DNA of 64,000 bases from Psychrobacter arenosus (GCF_904848165.1 NZ_LR884459.1:682001-746000), one strand, 5' to 3'; shown: positions 18,842-28,146, counted from the first letter of the stretch. The notes: generated from the letters alone by a model not told the origin. A program made the numbers and translations.

Positions 18842-19345
18842 TTATTCTGCTGTTGCTAAGGTGCAACCAATGCTATTTTCTTCCTTATTGAACTCAAGCG
18901 TAGTGACGCCCGACCCTGTCACTTTATAACCCAGACTATTATTTGCATTGACGCTGAATTTCGCAGCGTTGTCTTGATTAACAGGCAATTGAAACTGCGG
19001 TCTTAACGCCATAAACTTACTGTCCATAAAGTAGAGTTTCAAATTAGCCCAACCAGACTCTTCGGCATATTCAAACTTTTCTAACGGATAACCAAATACG
19101 GTAGCGCCGTCTAAGCTGTAAGTCGTGAGCATGAGTAATGACTCACCGTCTGAATAATTTTCCCCTACTACGCCAACGATAACGTCGTGATACTTTTCAG
19201 GTATTGCGGCGTCTGTATCCGGCAGCATACATCCCGTCAGCATAGGTTGAAAGTAAGGCGTCATATCTATTGCGGCATGCGCTACTTGGGCGATAGCGGT
19301 TTGACCCAGTAAGGCAATGCTTAAGATTAACGTAGCGCTTTTCAT
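18842..19345 (-). CDS. Secreted protein, member 2 of a local paralogous family
   Basis: A 167-residue protein with a signal peptide (SIALLGQTAIAQVAHAA). It shares the pattern seen in members 1 and 4: DMTPYFQPMLTGC, TTYSLDGATVFGYPL, NLKLYFMDSKFMALRPQFQLP, and a C-terminal Cys in IGCTLATAE. The two shared cysteines suggest a disulfide. AGGAGAAGG precedes the ATG. The function is unknown. It converges on the SSB-like gene. Confidence 0.75.
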   Translation of the reverse strand: MKSATLILSIALLGQTAIAQVAHAAIDMTPYFQPMLTGCMLPDTDAAIPEKYHDVIVGVVGENYSDGESLLMLTTYSLDGATVFGYPLEKFEYAEESGWANLKLYFMDSKFMALRPQFQLPVNQDNAAKFSVNANNSLGYKVTGSGVTTLEFNKEENSIGCTLATAE

Positions 19346-19472
19346 AGTGACCTTCTCCTAAAACTTAAGTTATTTGCCTGAGCTCTCCTTTTTATATTAG
19401 CACCTTTGTTGTTAATTAATAGCGGCTTAAATGATTTCTGCGTTATTTGCTATGGCCACGCTTTATGCCCAT

Positions 19473-19502
19473 AAAAAAAGCCCTGCAATTGCGGGGCTTT
19501 GT
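19473..19502 (-). terminator. Rho-independent terminator of the gene at 19540
   Basis: AAAGCCCTGC and GCGGGGCTTT form a GC-rich hairpin around AATT, with a run of seven A bases on the plus strand that becomes a U-run in minus-strand transcripts. It lies just past the stop of the minus-strand gene at 19540. A near-identical hairpin occurs at 21106-21135. Confidence 0.8.
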
Positions 19503-19539
19503 TGGAAGTAACACTTAACTTTCTTAAATCTGCAAGTTT

Positions 19540-20109
19540 CTAATACAGTTCACATTTAATAGTATTCGTCTTAGCATCATAGCTCGCGCCCATATCTTCC
19601 ATTTCGTCCCAGTACATCACTTTACGAGTTTTAAAGTTTGGCAAAATAGTTTTTACTTTAGCACCAGGGGCAAATTTCAAAAAGTGCTTTGAACCTGAAG
19701 ATTCTACTCTATGAGCGAAGGTATACTCAGTTAAAGGTTGACCGCGATACTTTACACCTTTATTAAACATCACATGATAAAAGGCAAACTCTCCACTCTC
19801 TTCTTCAAGACCTTTAGTCTCTACTTTAATATCTTTGATAGCATTGCGATATTCTGACATCCATTTAGAGCGTGGAGCCACTTTTGAGCTATAGCCTTCC
19901 GTGTTAAGACCACTAAAGCTGTTTATAAATGCTGTATGTTTTTCATCAATCGCCTTATAAGGTCCTTTCTCGCCTACACAAGCATCTTCCATCCAACCTA
20001 ATACGTGCACTAAATCGTCTTTCGGCATTTTTATAGAGCTGGTTGCAGCATTCGCCATAGTTGTCTGACCCAGTAAAGCAATGCCTACTACCATCAACGT
20101 CTTTTTCAT
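19540..20109 (-). CDS. Secreted protein, divergent member 3 of the local family
   Basis: A 189-residue protein. Its signal peptide, MKKTLMVVGIALLGQTTMANA, is nearly that of member 4 (21220-21714). The mature part is more divergent but keeps the layout: an early Cys (EDACVGEKG), GQPLTEYTFAHRVESSG, a FAPGAKVKTILPNFK block where others have ALRPKFKLP, and a final IKCELY Cys. It reads as an old duplicate. The function is unknown. Confidence 0.72.
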   Translation of the reverse strand: MKKTLMVVGIALLGQTTMANAATSSIKMPKDDLVHVLGWMEDACVGEKGPYKAIDEKHTAFINSFSGLNTEGYSSKVAPRSKWMSEYRNAIKDIKVETKGLEEESGEFAFYHVMFNKGVKYRGQPLTEYTFAHRVESSGSKHFLKFAPGAKVKTILPNFKTRKVMYWDEMEDMGASYDAKTNTIKCELY

Positions 20110-20600
20110 AATTTCCCATCCTCAAATTTTCAAACAGTTGCTAATTAATCCGATTTATATTAGCAGATTATTGTTTGTAAAATAACCTAATTTATTGATT
20201 ATAAGAATTTTTTATTAGGGTAATAAAATCACTAAGCCCTCCGTCGCCGTTTAAAATTTTCAGCCTGATAGGTGTCAGAATTTACACCAGTCGTCACAAT
20301 TTCTGCGATAACTGCTCCTATTAGCCAATTATAAATTTTCATACAACGATACGTAGCAATAGCTCACAATCATCAATTAAAATGATTCCGTGGGTTATCA
20401 CCCACGCTACAAAAGCTATATAACTTTAGAGAACCTACTCTCCACCTCCACATTAGAATCCCATTACCATTTGCACTTAAACGGTTCATTATGTATCGAT
20501 TCTCTACTAGACTGTCTAGTACTGGCAGCCCTTGCGAAGATAGGATGTCCTCGCAAATTAATCATCACTACCGCCATACTTTAAATAAGAGAAAAACACT
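20110..20600. other. Intergenic region with a short palindromic repeat
   Basis: About 490 bases between the secreted-protein gene and the MaoC-like gene. CGTGGGT-TATC-ACCCACG at 20389-20406 is a perfect 7-bp hairpin. It is followed by GCTACAAAAGC, resembling the CTACAAAAGC that ends the repeat at 61782-61844, so it may be a relic of a dispersed palindromic family. A 64-codon frame starting at the GTG at 20390 overlaps this hairpin and has no ribosome site; it is not called. Confidence 0.45.
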
Positions 20601-21068
20601 ATGACCACTAATAATGCAGCCACGGAAGACGTAAAAATTGAAGGCTTTAACGTAGGCGACCGCAACCAACTGGGCAGCTATACCCTCACCTTGGAAGAGA
20701 TCATTAGCTTTGCTGAACAATGGGACCCGCAGTTTTTTCATACCGATCCTGAGCGCGCGGCGACCGAAGGCTTTTTTGGTGGCATTATCGCCAGTGGTAT
20801 TCAAACTATGGCGGTGTTTCAGCGCCTGTCTATCCAGAGTTTTTCGCAGAATATAAAGGTAATTGGGGGTGCGGGGATTAAGGACTTACAGTTCCGCCGC
20901 CCGGTGTATCCAGACGATACTTTGACCGGCTCGCTGACCGTGACCGATATCCACTCTGAGCCTGAACGCAAACGCGCGCTAATCACTTATGCGGGTGAAT
21001 TGGTCAATCAAAAGGACGAAAAAGTCTTAGTATTAACCATCTCGGTTTATGTACAAACGAATGATTAG
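20601..21068 (+). CDS. MaoC-like hot-dog hydratase
   Basis: A 155-residue protein of the MaoC/(R)-enoyl-CoA hydratase hot-dog family. The motif FAEQWDPQFFHTDPERA at about 38-54 contains the Asp and His of the catalytic hydratase-2 motif. GGIIASGIQTMAVFQRL and QFRRPVYPDDTL are typical later segments. These enzymes act on enoyl-CoA esters; the physiological substrate is not evident. It stands alone, with a terminator 38 bases downstream. Confidence 0.85.
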   Translation: MTTNNAATEDVKIEGFNVGDRNQLGSYTLTLEEIISFAEQWDPQFFHTDPERAATEGFFGGIIASGIQTMAVFQRLSIQSFSQNIKVIGGAGIKDLQFRRPVYPDDTLTGSLTVTDIHSEPERKRALITYAGELVNQKDEKVLVLTISVYVQTND

Positions 21069-21105
21069 ACTGCTAATGAGTGAGCTTAGCTGTTATCGTT
21101 GACCA

Positions 21106-21135
21106 TAAAAAAGCCCTGCAATAGCGGGGCTCTTT
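21106..21135. terminator. Terminator after the MaoC-like gene
   Basis: GCCCTGC-AATA-GCGGGGC forms a hairpin flanked by six A bases on the left and TCTTTATT on the right, so it could terminate transcription from either side. It nearly repeats the terminator at 19473-19502. Confidence 0.75.
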
Positions 21136-21219
21136 ATTATCGATACTACTTGGCAAAATTTTATGTATAGCCATAGAGTGAATTATAATGTGTGCAAAAA
21201 TCGTTATCTTGTTTAAGGA

Positions 21220-21714
21220 TTACACACCACTACTACACATAATACTCTTCTCTTTTTTATCAAACTTTAATTCTGTGTATAGAGTTCCATCTGCACTATG
21301 GTCATACCCTTGGGCATTACTTTTATTTAATTTTATGCCACCATCATCTTTTGGTGGCTTAAACTGTGATCGCAAAGTCGTAAAATTAGCATTTTTAAAA
21401 TAGAGTTTCATATGACCCCATTCGTATCCTTGTAGATACTCAGCTTTTAATAAGGGCTGACCAAATGCTGTGGCATTTTTAAAGGTATAAGTTGTAATGA
21501 CATCTTCGCCTTCTACTTTCGGATTACCCTTTACTTTTTTATTAGCCACTGCCGCTTTATATTTCGCTGGTATGCCGTCACCCATTGCCGGATAACTACA
21601 GCCTGCCAGCATAGGTTTAAAGTAAGCCGTCATATCGGTCGCAGCATTAGCCGCATTACCCATAACTGCTTGTCCTAATAAAGCCACACCCACTATCATC
21701 AAAGTCTTTTTCAT
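21220..21714 (-). CDS. Secreted protein, member 4 of a local paralogous family
   Basis: A 164-residue protein with signal peptide MKKTLMIVGVALLGQAVMG and a mature part closely matching member 1: DMTAYFKPMLAGCSYP, TTYTFKNATAFGQPLLKAEYLQGYEW, MKLYFKNANFTTLRSQFKPPK and IMCSSGV. The two conserved cysteines are kept. It is lysine-rich, so the mature protein should be basic. The function is unknown. Confidence 0.77.
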   Translation of the reverse strand: MKKTLMIVGVALLGQAVMGNAANAATDMTAYFKPMLAGCSYPAMGDGIPAKYKAAVANKKVKGNPKVEGEDVITTYTFKNATAFGQPLLKAEYLQGYEWGHMKLYFKNANFTTLRSQFKPPKDDGGIKLNKSNAQGYDHSADGTLYTELKFDKKEKSIMCSSGV

Positions 21715-21918
21715 AATCGCCTGTCATCCCTGTAATGTTATGATATTAATAGTTAAATTAACTTCCGCTATCTGGCAGATTTTATTCGACTATTTCAGAC
21801 TTAGCAATACGTTAAACCCAGCTTACGACATCTAATGTCGAAAATGAATTAATTATTGTTGAATTTATTACCATTAATATAAAAAATGAGGGATGGAATA
21901 GACGTTAAGCAATTAAGA

Positions 21919-22176
21919 CTACTCGCCGCGATTCAAGATAGCCTTAGACACCTTTCTCAAAGACACGAAATACATGAGCATAAAGGGGACAAACCACAGG
22001 CTAAACAGTAGATTAGTTTGGGTAAATATAGGGGGGACTAGGAAGTCACTAGTAGCGCCGTAACTGCCCCAACGATAATCTATGAGGTACAGGGTATACA
22101 GGCCGATTATCAGACTGATAAGGAAGTGTTTGATTGGGAGTTTAGATTGTTTACGCTCTTCTGTTTTTTGGTTCAT
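21919..22176 (-). CDS. Small membrane protein, unknown
   Basis: An 85-residue protein with two predicted membrane segments (HFLISLIIGLYTLYLIDY at about 17-34 and LLFSLWFVPFMLMYFVSL at about 56-73) and charged ends. No family is recognised. It lies between the last secreted-protein paralogue and the PfpI-like gene, on the same strand as both. Confidence 0.6.
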   Translation of the reverse strand: MNQKTEERKQSKLPIKHFLISLIIGLYTLYLIDYRWGSYGATSDFLVPPIFTQTNLLFSLWFVPFMLMYFVSLRKVSKAILNRGE

Positions 22177-22302
22177 GGGGGATTATTTTCCTAGATGATT
22201 TATTGCTTTACGAGTATTCGATAGCTACAGATGACTTGTGGCTGATGATAATAACAGACACCCTAGCTACCTTACTTTAGCCAATTCGTTAAGGCGTCAC
22301 GT

Positions 22303-22950
22303 TTAAATTTGAAAATCATACTCCATACGTTTGGCGGAGGCGTTGGCGATAGCAGGGCTAGTCAGTTTTGACACACAATACAGACTGGCTTCAATGCCTG
22401 CGCTAATCCCTGCGGCAGTGACTAAATTCATCTCAGCGTCGCTAGCATCGACATAACGAACATTACTTTGCACCTCTATCGCCGGAAACTGCTGCGTGAG
22501 GGTAGCGACTCTTTGCCAATGCGTGGTAGCCAACTTGCCATCGAGTAGCCCGGCCTGCGCTAATAAAAATGCCCCAGTACAGACACTTAAGGTGAGCTCG
22601 ACCTGTTGCGCTTGAGCCAATATCCAAGCAATCACTTCAGGGTTATGCAGGGCTATAAACTGCGCGCCATAACCTCCTGGTACGACTAACACATCCAATT
22701 TGGGATGATTGCCAAAGTGATAATCGGGGACGACTTGCAGGCCATTTCTCGCAAATATGGTGGTTGGGTATTGGGCAATGGTGACGACGTTAAAGACTTG
22801 GTCTGCCTCTTTATTCTCTGAGCCTCCGTCTGCCAGAGAAAACACCTCAAAGGGGCCAGCAAAGTCCAACACTTCGACTTCATTAAATATCAGGATACCG
22901 ACGGTCTTTTTTGGGGTCTGTGTCGGTTGCATCGTCTCGTTCGTAGTCAT
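22303..22950 (-). CDS. DJ-1/PfpI-family protein
   Basis: A 215-residue class I glutamine-amidotransferase-like protein. VGILIFNEVEVLDFAGPFEVFS opens the fold, VLVVPGGYGAQF carries a core glycine turn, and LSVCTGAFLLAQAGLLDG contains the nucleophilic-elbow cysteine near residue 122. The pattern matches isonitrile hydratase-like proteins and the sensor half of GlxA-type regulators, but no DNA-binding domain is present. The reaction is not known. AAGGGGA precedes the ATG. Confidence 0.82.
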   Translation of the reverse strand: MTTNETMQPTQTPKKTVGILIFNEVEVLDFAGPFEVFSLADGGSENKEADQVFNVVTIAQYPTTIFARNGLQVVPDYHFGNHPKLDVLVVPGGYGAQFIALHNPEVIAWILAQAQQVELTLSVCTGAFLLAQAGLLDGKLATTHWQRVATLTQQFPAIEVQSNVRYVDASDAEMNLVTAAGISAGIEASLYCVSKLTSPAIANASAKRMEYDFQI

Positions 22951-23059
22951 TGCTATCCCCTTGTTAGTAACAATTAACGGTACCGTAATGACCTGAGTAT
23001 TGCACTATAATCAGCTAGCTACAACCCTACTTTATTCTCATTCATCTTCAGAGGTGCGT

Positions 23060-23740
23060 ATGCGTCAATACCTAGCTATTCTGATCTGTTTATTGCTGAC
23101 CTCTTGTGGTGTGACTACTGATAGTACCCTTGGTAAAATCAACGCGGCTGCTCTATCTACGTTAGCGATACCCACTCAAACACGAACTATTAATACGATA
23201 AGCGCCAGTATCTTAGCCTCAGACTGTCAGATTAAAGACGAAAGTTTTACCACCCTGTCATCCTTACGCCTCTCGAACCTATTGCAGATTGATAGCGCGA
23301 TTAATACTGATTTAAATAGAGACCAACTTAAAGATAATGTCCTCGTAGTGAGACCGACCGCTGAACTCACTGAACTTTGTGCCACTAACGGCGGTAATAT
23401 CAACGCTGACTATAAATTAATTGCTGATATCTCCGGTTATGGCAACCCTATTATTACGGGTTTAGGCTTAGAGTATATTAGTGGTGCTGAAGTTAGCGCT
23501 GTGCCCAATGGCTTTATTTTCAGTAATGAGATTGGCCAGTCTATTAAATGCGAGGAAGAAGCGGTATTTAAAATCGACGCTAAGGATATCTATCTGGATA
23601 AAGTAAGGACGATTTGCTTGGTTCCTGACTCTGATATTGACTGGCAAGAACGCGACTTAGAGAAGTCTGCCGCTACTTTGCTGCAGAACGTTGACTTATC
23701 TACTGCTTTTGATGAGCTGCGGGAGATATTTTTTAAATAA
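23060..23740 (+). CDS. Lipoprotein of unknown function
   Basis: A 226-residue protein with a lipoprotein signal. MRQYLAILICLLLTSC ends in a lipobox with Cys 16, so the mature protein should be membrane-anchored. The ATG at 23060 gives this signal and has GAGG nearby. An in-frame start at 23000 would bury the signal behind 20 hydrophilic residues. The mature part has three more cysteines and no recognised domain. It diverges from the PfpI-like gene. Confidence 0.72.
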   Translation: MRQYLAILICLLLTSCGVTTDSTLGKINAAALSTLAIPTQTRTINTISASILASDCQIKDESFTTLSSLRLSNLLQIDSAINTDLNRDQLKDNVLVVRPTAELTELCATNGGNINADYKLIADISGYGNPIITGLGLEYISGAEVSAVPNGFIFSNEIGQSIKCEEEAVFKIDAKDIYLDKVRTICLVPDSDIDWQERDLEKSAATLLQNVDLSTAFDELREIFFK

Positions 23741-23796
23741 GTTGAGGGGTAGTTTATTGAGTAGAGTACAGAAGGTGTTGTTCCCATAAATTAGGC

Positions 23797-23845
23797 AAAA
23801 AAAGAGCGGCATCCCATGCTTCAATGTGGACACCGCTCTTTTATA
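23797..23845. terminator. Bidirectional terminator between the lipoprotein gene and prfB
   Basis: AAAAGAGCGG (23800-23809) and CCGCTCTTTT (23833-23842) form a perfect 10-bp stem with A and T runs outside it. It lies between convergent genes and can stop transcription from both. Confidence 0.85.
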
Positions 23846-23864
23846 TTACAAAATATCGGTTAAA

Positions 23865-24960
23865 TTATAACCCTGCTTTCAAGCTAGCCTCAATAAACTG
23901 ATCGAGGTCACCATCGAGTACCGCACCAGTATTGAAGGTTTCTACGCCTGTGCGTAAATCTTTAATACGGGAGTCATCCAATACATACGAGCGAATCTGA
24001 CTGCCCCAACCAACGTCGGACTTGTTGTCTTCGACGGCTTGTTGTTTTTCCATGCGCTTTTGCATCTCAAGCTCGTATAACTTGGCACGCAGCATCTTCA
24101 TCGCGGTCGCTTTGTTACCATGCTGACTGCGCTCATTCTGACAAGTCACGACCGTACCTGTCGGCTCATGGGTAATACGTACCGCAGAGTCGGTGGTGTT
24201 TACGTGCTGACCACCCGCGCCACTTGAGCGGTAAGTATCGATGCGCAAATCGGAAGGATCGATGTCGATTTCTATGTCATCATCAATCTCTGGCGACACG
24301 AATACCGCAGCGAAAGAAGTATGACGGCCATTGTTACTATCGAACGGTGACTTGCGTACTAGGCGATGGACACCGGTCTCAGTCCGTAGCCAACCAAAGG
24401 CATAATCGCCTTTAATATAAAGGGTGGCTGACTTGATACCCGCGACGCTACCCGATGACACTTCGATGGCCTCGGCGTTAAAGCCATGCGCATCACACCA
24501 GCGCGTATACATGCGCAGCAGCATCTCTGCCCAATCTTGCGCTTCGGTACCGCCACTGCCCGATTGGATATCGAGGTAACAATTGTTCGGGTCCATTTCC
24601 CCATTGAACATCCGCTTAAACTCAAGGTCGGCGACTTGGGCTTGCGCAGCATCTAATTCGCCTTGCACTTCAGTCAGTAGGCTCTCATCTTCGGCTTCAA
24701 CAGCGAGCTCTAACATCGCGGCGGCATCTGCTAAGGTCGCTTCTAAACCCACGATGGTATTAATTACGCCATCCAACTGGCTTTTTTCTTTACTAATTTT
24801 GGTCGCTCGCTCGGGATCATTCCACAATTCGGGACTTTCCATCTCGAGGTTGACTTCTTCTAGGCGCTCTGACTTACCGTCGAAGTCAAAGATACCCCCG
24901 AAGGTCCGTGGCGCGATCGCTTAAGTCTTTGATTTGTTCTTGGTACTGATTGATTTCCAT
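23865..24960 (-). CDS. prfB: Peptide chain release factor 2, with programmed +1 frameshift
   Basis: RF2 recognises UAA and UGA stops and releases the finished peptide. The gene is in two frames. It starts at the ATG at 24960, runs 24 codons ([20 protein letters not shown] and on) to CTT, and meets an in-frame TGA at 24888-24886. It continues in the +1 frame from 24887 to 23865, giving about 364 residues. The context GGGGGTATCTTTGAC matches the known autoregulatory RF2 frameshift site, including the internal Shine-Dalgarno-like G-run. SGAGGQHVN is the GGQ peptidyl-release motif. The interruption is not a mutation. Confidence 0.96.
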
Positions 24961-25099
24961 TGAGGTTCCTGTGACCATTTAATTGAAATTGGGGATATTT
25001 TAACAAATAAGCGGCAGCTTTTCTCATTCTTATAATAACGTTTCTTTTGCTGACTTTGGTAGTTAGGTTGCGCTACCTTATTGTGGTGTCAGCTAAGAA

Positions 25100-25260
25100 A
25101 ACCCCACCTAAATCCTCCCCTGCGAGGGGAGGACTTCAAATCAAAAGCAATACTTATAAAGAATGTTCCTTCCCCCGGTCACTGCGGGCATAGCCCTTGT
25201 CTTGCGTCGCTGCAAAGACATGCTTTGCTGATCACGACTCAGGAAGGCTAGGATGGGGTT
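25100..25260. repeat. MITE-like inverted-repeat element, copy A
   Basis: The left end AACCCCACCTAAATCCTCCC and the right end GGAAGGCTAGGATGGGGTT are imperfect inverted complements bracketing about 160 bases. Copies B (25508-25612) and C (63158-63243) share these ends with different interiors. No transposase is encoded. Confidence 0.6.
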
Positions 25261-25418
25261 CAGCTTTTATAATCTAAGCTAAATCTATTAAGCTTATAAT
25301 TGTAGTTTGCAATGGAGATATTAATTGGTGCGCAGGGCGTACCCTACGTAAAATTTTATAAAGCGTGGAGCTTTTTACACCCCCTTTTTTTTATATAAGA
25401 GTCTCTATTTAAAGAAAC

Positions 25419-25466
25419 TCTCTTGCGCCCCTAAAATTGCAGTGCAATTTTTTAACGGTTCTCAGG
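25419..25466. repeat. 48-base dispersed repeat, copy 1
   Basis: It aligns without gaps to 61515-61562, with about 39 of 48 positions identical. The best-conserved part is TGCAATTTTTTAACGG followed by TCTCAGG. Both copies sit in gene-free, repeat-rich regions. Confidence 0.6.
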
Positions 25467-25507
25467 GTCGGGGGATTTGCTTGCTCTTTATATCCCTCAC
25501 TAAAAAT

Positions 25508-25612
25508 ACCCCACCTAAATCCTCCCCTAACCAAGGGAGGACTTCAGAGCAAAAGCGCTACTTATAAAGTGTGTCCCTTCCCCTGTCTTTAGGGGAAGGC
25601 TAGGATGGGGTT
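25508..25612. repeat. MITE-like inverted-repeat element, copy B
   Basis: It has the same ends as copy A (ACCCCACCTAAATCCTCCCC and GGGGAAGGCTAGGATGGGGTT) around a shorter interior. An internal CTTATAAAG stretch is also shared with copy A. It is probably a shortened family member. Confidence 0.6.
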
Positions 25613-25641
25613 AGCTCTTTAAACTAACTAGGGGGTTAAAA

Positions 25642-26367
25642 TTAGATACTCCAATCCTCAACAGCCCAACGATGAGCCAAAGCATGCGCATGTAAAGTAT
25701 CATCCGGCGTGACACACACGGGCACATCCGCCCACTCTAATAAAGGCAAATCGTTTTTCGAGTCCGAATAGCCATAGGTCCTACTATAAGTGATGCCCTG
25801 CGCTTGTTGCTTGGCGACCCATTTCTCTAAATGATAAATCTTGCCCCCTTGAAAGTTGGGCTTGTCCGTCAATTTACCGGTATAGCGGTTGTCTTGAATC
25901 TCTAACGGCGTCGCCAAGACATAAGCCGCCTCAATACCAAAACGCTGCGCAATAGCAGAGACTACAAAGTCATTAGTAGCGGAGATAATGACCACGTCGT
26001 GACCGGCTTCTAAATGGTGCTTAAGGGCGCTTAATGCCTTGGGGCGGATATGCGGCTCAATCTCAGTCTGGATATAATGTTCCCGCAGCTCATGTAAGCG
26101 CTCCATTGGCTGCGTGGTCAAAAATTCAGCGACAAACTCATTGTATTCTGTGGCATCTAAAGTACCGGCGATATACTCTTCATAGAATCTTTGATTGGCG
26201 GTTTGGTACTGCGCCTCATCGACCAAGCCATGCTTGACGATATACTCACCCCATAGATAGTCGCTATCGACATCTAGTAAGGTATGATCGAGATCAAATA
26301 GTGCCAATTCTTTGGTCTCGCTAGCCGTGGTAGTTGGGTCTAAGTTGGTAGTAACTGAATCTTGCAT
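25642..26367 (-). CDS. HAD-IB family phosphatase
   Basis: A 241-residue haloacid-dehalogenase-superfamily hydrolase. Motif I is LFDLDHTLLD at about 23-32, with the nucleophile Asp. Motif II is the Ser/Thr in VVIISATND, and the late motif GYSDSKNDLPLL carries metal-binding acids. It resembles SerB-like HAD-IB enzymes that act on small phosphomonoesters, but the substrate is not defined. A GGAAAAAG site precedes the ATG. It stands alone beside the repeat region. Confidence 0.85.
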   Translation of the reverse strand: MQDSVTTNLDPTTTASETKELALFDLDHTLLDVDSDYLWGEYIVKHGLVDEAQYQTANQRFYEEYIAGTLDATEYNEFVAEFLTTQPMERLHELREHYIQTEIEPHIRPKALSALKHHLEAGHDVVIISATNDFVVSAIAQRFGIEAAYVLATPLEIQDNRYTGKLTDKPNFQGGKIYHLEKWVAKQQAQGITYSRTYGYSDSKNDLPLLEWADVPVCVTPDDTLHAHALAHRWAVEDWSI

Positions 26368-26600
26368 ATAGCTTTTTCCTGCTGAATTATCTTGGGTTAT
26401 ATGGTAATTTAAAAATAGGAATATGGTAGCATAGAGTGGTGTCCGCGCTCATGAGCAGACCGCTGTAGCGTCCTGCCAATAAATGCAATATTCGGCTGCT
26501 ATCTTATCATGTGACCGCATCATCCTACCTCTGCCGATGCAGCCACTTTACCACCCGTTTTTTTATTTTCACAGCTCAGTTGATAGAGCATGAGGCTGCT

Positions 26601-27209
26601 ATGACTAAACCTGCTTCCAAGCACCCTACCGACCTCACGGATGCCACCCTTTTAGCAAGTCTTAACGAAGCTTTCGCAGATGATAGTCTCATTAATAAAG
26701 AGAGTGCAGCGGCTCATTTTCACGAAGCTGACTATACTATAGACACCTTTAATCACGAAGACTTTGATATGAATGCTCAGCATCACGGAGCTGTCGCCAT
26801 TCCACGCCGCCGACCTAGATATTCACGCATGGCGAAGATTACGGAAAAGCCCCAAGTTCGCATTGTCTCTCGCATTATTTATATCTTAGTTACCGCTAGC
26901 GTCTATGGCTTAGTAGGCATGATTTTGGATCTAATTAGTGCAACGGGACGATCCTTGCTAATTATAGGCGCAAATCACAGTGTCTTTTGGTTGTTTGCCC
27001 CTTTTGCGTTTGTCATAGGTCTTATGGTCGGTACTTTTGCCATGTGTTTAACCGATGGCGACAGCAATGTCAGCTACCGCAACGGACGTATTAGACTGCC
27101 CTATTTAGAACCTAAAATGCTGCAGCAGGATATTAACCGTGGGCTCATTAAAGGGACTGTGTTATTGGGCATTATTAGCCTAATTTATATTTTTTTCGAG
27201 ATACTCTAA
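26601..27209 (+). CDS. Membrane protein of unknown function
   Basis: A 202-residue protein from the ATG at 26601 (GAGG upstream). An in-frame GTG at 26511 would add 30 unlikely residues. The N-terminal 90 residues are hydrophilic, with several His and Asp residues (AAAHFHEADYTIDTFNHEDFD). Three hydrophobic segments follow: IISRIIYILVTASVYGLVG-like, HSVFWLFAPFAFVIGLMVG and GTVLLGIISLIYIFFEIL. No family is recognised. Confidence 0.62.
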   Translation: MTKPASKHPTDLTDATLLASLNEAFADDSLINKESAAAHFHEADYTIDTFNHEDFDMNAQHHGAVAIPRRRPRYSRMAKITEKPQVRIVSRIIYILVTASVYGLVGMILDLISATGRSLLIIGANHSVFWLFAPFAFVIGLMVGTFAMCLTDGDSNVSYRNGRIRLPYLEPKMLQQDINRGLIKGTVLLGIISLIYIFFEIL

Positions 27210-27313
27210 TCCTAAACACAGAGCAAAACCGACAGCGCCTGCTCTGTATCTAGTCCTAAATCTTTGCTTCGTATCGTTGTTATTCTTTTAGGTTCATCTT
27301 TTCTTCTTGGTCT

Positions 27314-27850
27314 TTACTCGGGCATTTCGACTAGCATCAGCCCCGTACGGAATTTCTGACAGCGTTCTGCATAATGTACGGCGGATAATTTTAGGAATTG
27401 GACTTGCTCATCGGTTAAAGTTTTTACCACTTTAGCTGGCGCGCCCATCACTAGAGAGTTATCCGGAATTTCTTTCCCTTCTGTCACTAGTGCCTTGGCG
27501 CCAATGATGCAGTTTTTACCAATCTTGGCATTATTAAGAATAACCGCACCAATCCCAATCAGGCTGTTATCACCCACTTCACAGCCGTGCAACATGGCCA
27601 GATGCCCAATCGTTACGTAGTTGCCAATCTTGACTTCAATACCAGCATCGGTATGAATCACTGCGTTTTCTTGCACATTACTATAGTCCCCGATATGGAT
27701 ATTTTCATTATCTCCGCGAATCACAGCGCCAAACCAAACGCTGGCTTGATGGCCCAGATACACGTCACCGATGACCCGGGCGGTGTCCGCTACCCAGCCT
27801 TTAAAAGGGCTGGCAAAGCTCGGCGTTTTGTCTAAATACTGAAATATCAT
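27314..27850 (-). CDS. Gamma-carbonic-anhydrase-like (left-handed beta-helix) protein
   Basis: A 178-residue protein of the gamma carbonic anhydrase-like/YrdA group. Hexapeptide repeats ([44 protein letters not shown]) form a left-handed beta-helix, and the three histidines in VIHTD, IGHLA and LHGCE fit the metal site. Whether it is an active carbonic anhydrase is unclear. The ATG at 27850 has AAGGA seven bases upstream; starts at 27865 or 27856 are too close to it. Confidence 0.87.
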   Translation of the reverse strand: MIFQYLDKTPSFASPFKGWVADTARVIGDVYLGHQASVWFGAVIRGDNENIHIGDYSNVQENAVIHTDAGIEVKIGNYVTIGHLAMLHGCEVGDNSLIGIGAVILNNAKIGKNCIIGAKALVTEGKEIPDNSLVMGAPAKVVKTLTDEQVQFLKLSAVHYAERCQKFRTGLMLVEMPE

Positions 27851-28140
27851 AATCATCCTTAACATAGTAGTCTGGCGGGGAATACTGGGCTGGGCTCAGT
27901 GTTAAACTTGATACGGCATACTGTTAAGACCCGTTTCTGTCTCTATAACCTAGCCTGACTATAGCAGCTTCAGGAATGGCTCTCTATAAATAGTCACAAA
28001 ATGCCATACAAACCAAATAGTAATGCCTTAAAGGCACACAAAGGTTTAAGGATTGAGTAGACTGAGAATAATTCGCGTTTTAAATAAGAAGAAAGCGTAA
28101 ATGCAGAGTATCCGCCCTAGCTCTTACGCTAAAACTCTTG

Positions 28141-28146
28141 TATAAT
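28141..28146 (+). promoter_or_regulatory. Probable -10 element of carA
   Basis: TATAAT is a perfect -10 consensus about 165 bases before the carA start, which would give a long 5' leader. No good -35 is seen at 16-18 bases. AGCGTAA (28094-28100) and TTACGCT (28124-28130) are an inverted pair just upstream that could be an operator. Confidence 0.45.

Larger units (their letters stand above)
24961..25641. repeat. Repeat-rich intergenic region
   Basis: This 680-base stretch carries no gene. It holds two copies of an imperfect inverted-repeat element (25100-25260 and 25508-25612), one copy of a 48-base repeat (25419-25466) that recurs at 61515-61562, and a partial copy of the GTAGGGTGCG palindrome family at about 25325-25351. 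It looks like a site where small non-autonomous elements have accumulated. Confidence 0.65.

Noticed and set aside
20390..20584. 64-codon frame before the MaoC-like gene
   Set aside because: It starts inside a palindromic repeat, has no ribosome site and its translation looks random.
24224..24924. Plus-strand frames opposite prfB
   Set aside because: They are shadows of a strongly supported release factor gene.
23865..24960. prfB as a frameshifted pseudogene
   Set aside because: The TGA lies in the exact programmed-frameshift context of RF2 genes and the rest of the protein is intact.
25100..25640. CRISPR array
   Set aside because: The repeats are few, imperfect and irregularly spaced, with no cas genes. 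They fit small inverted-repeat elements.
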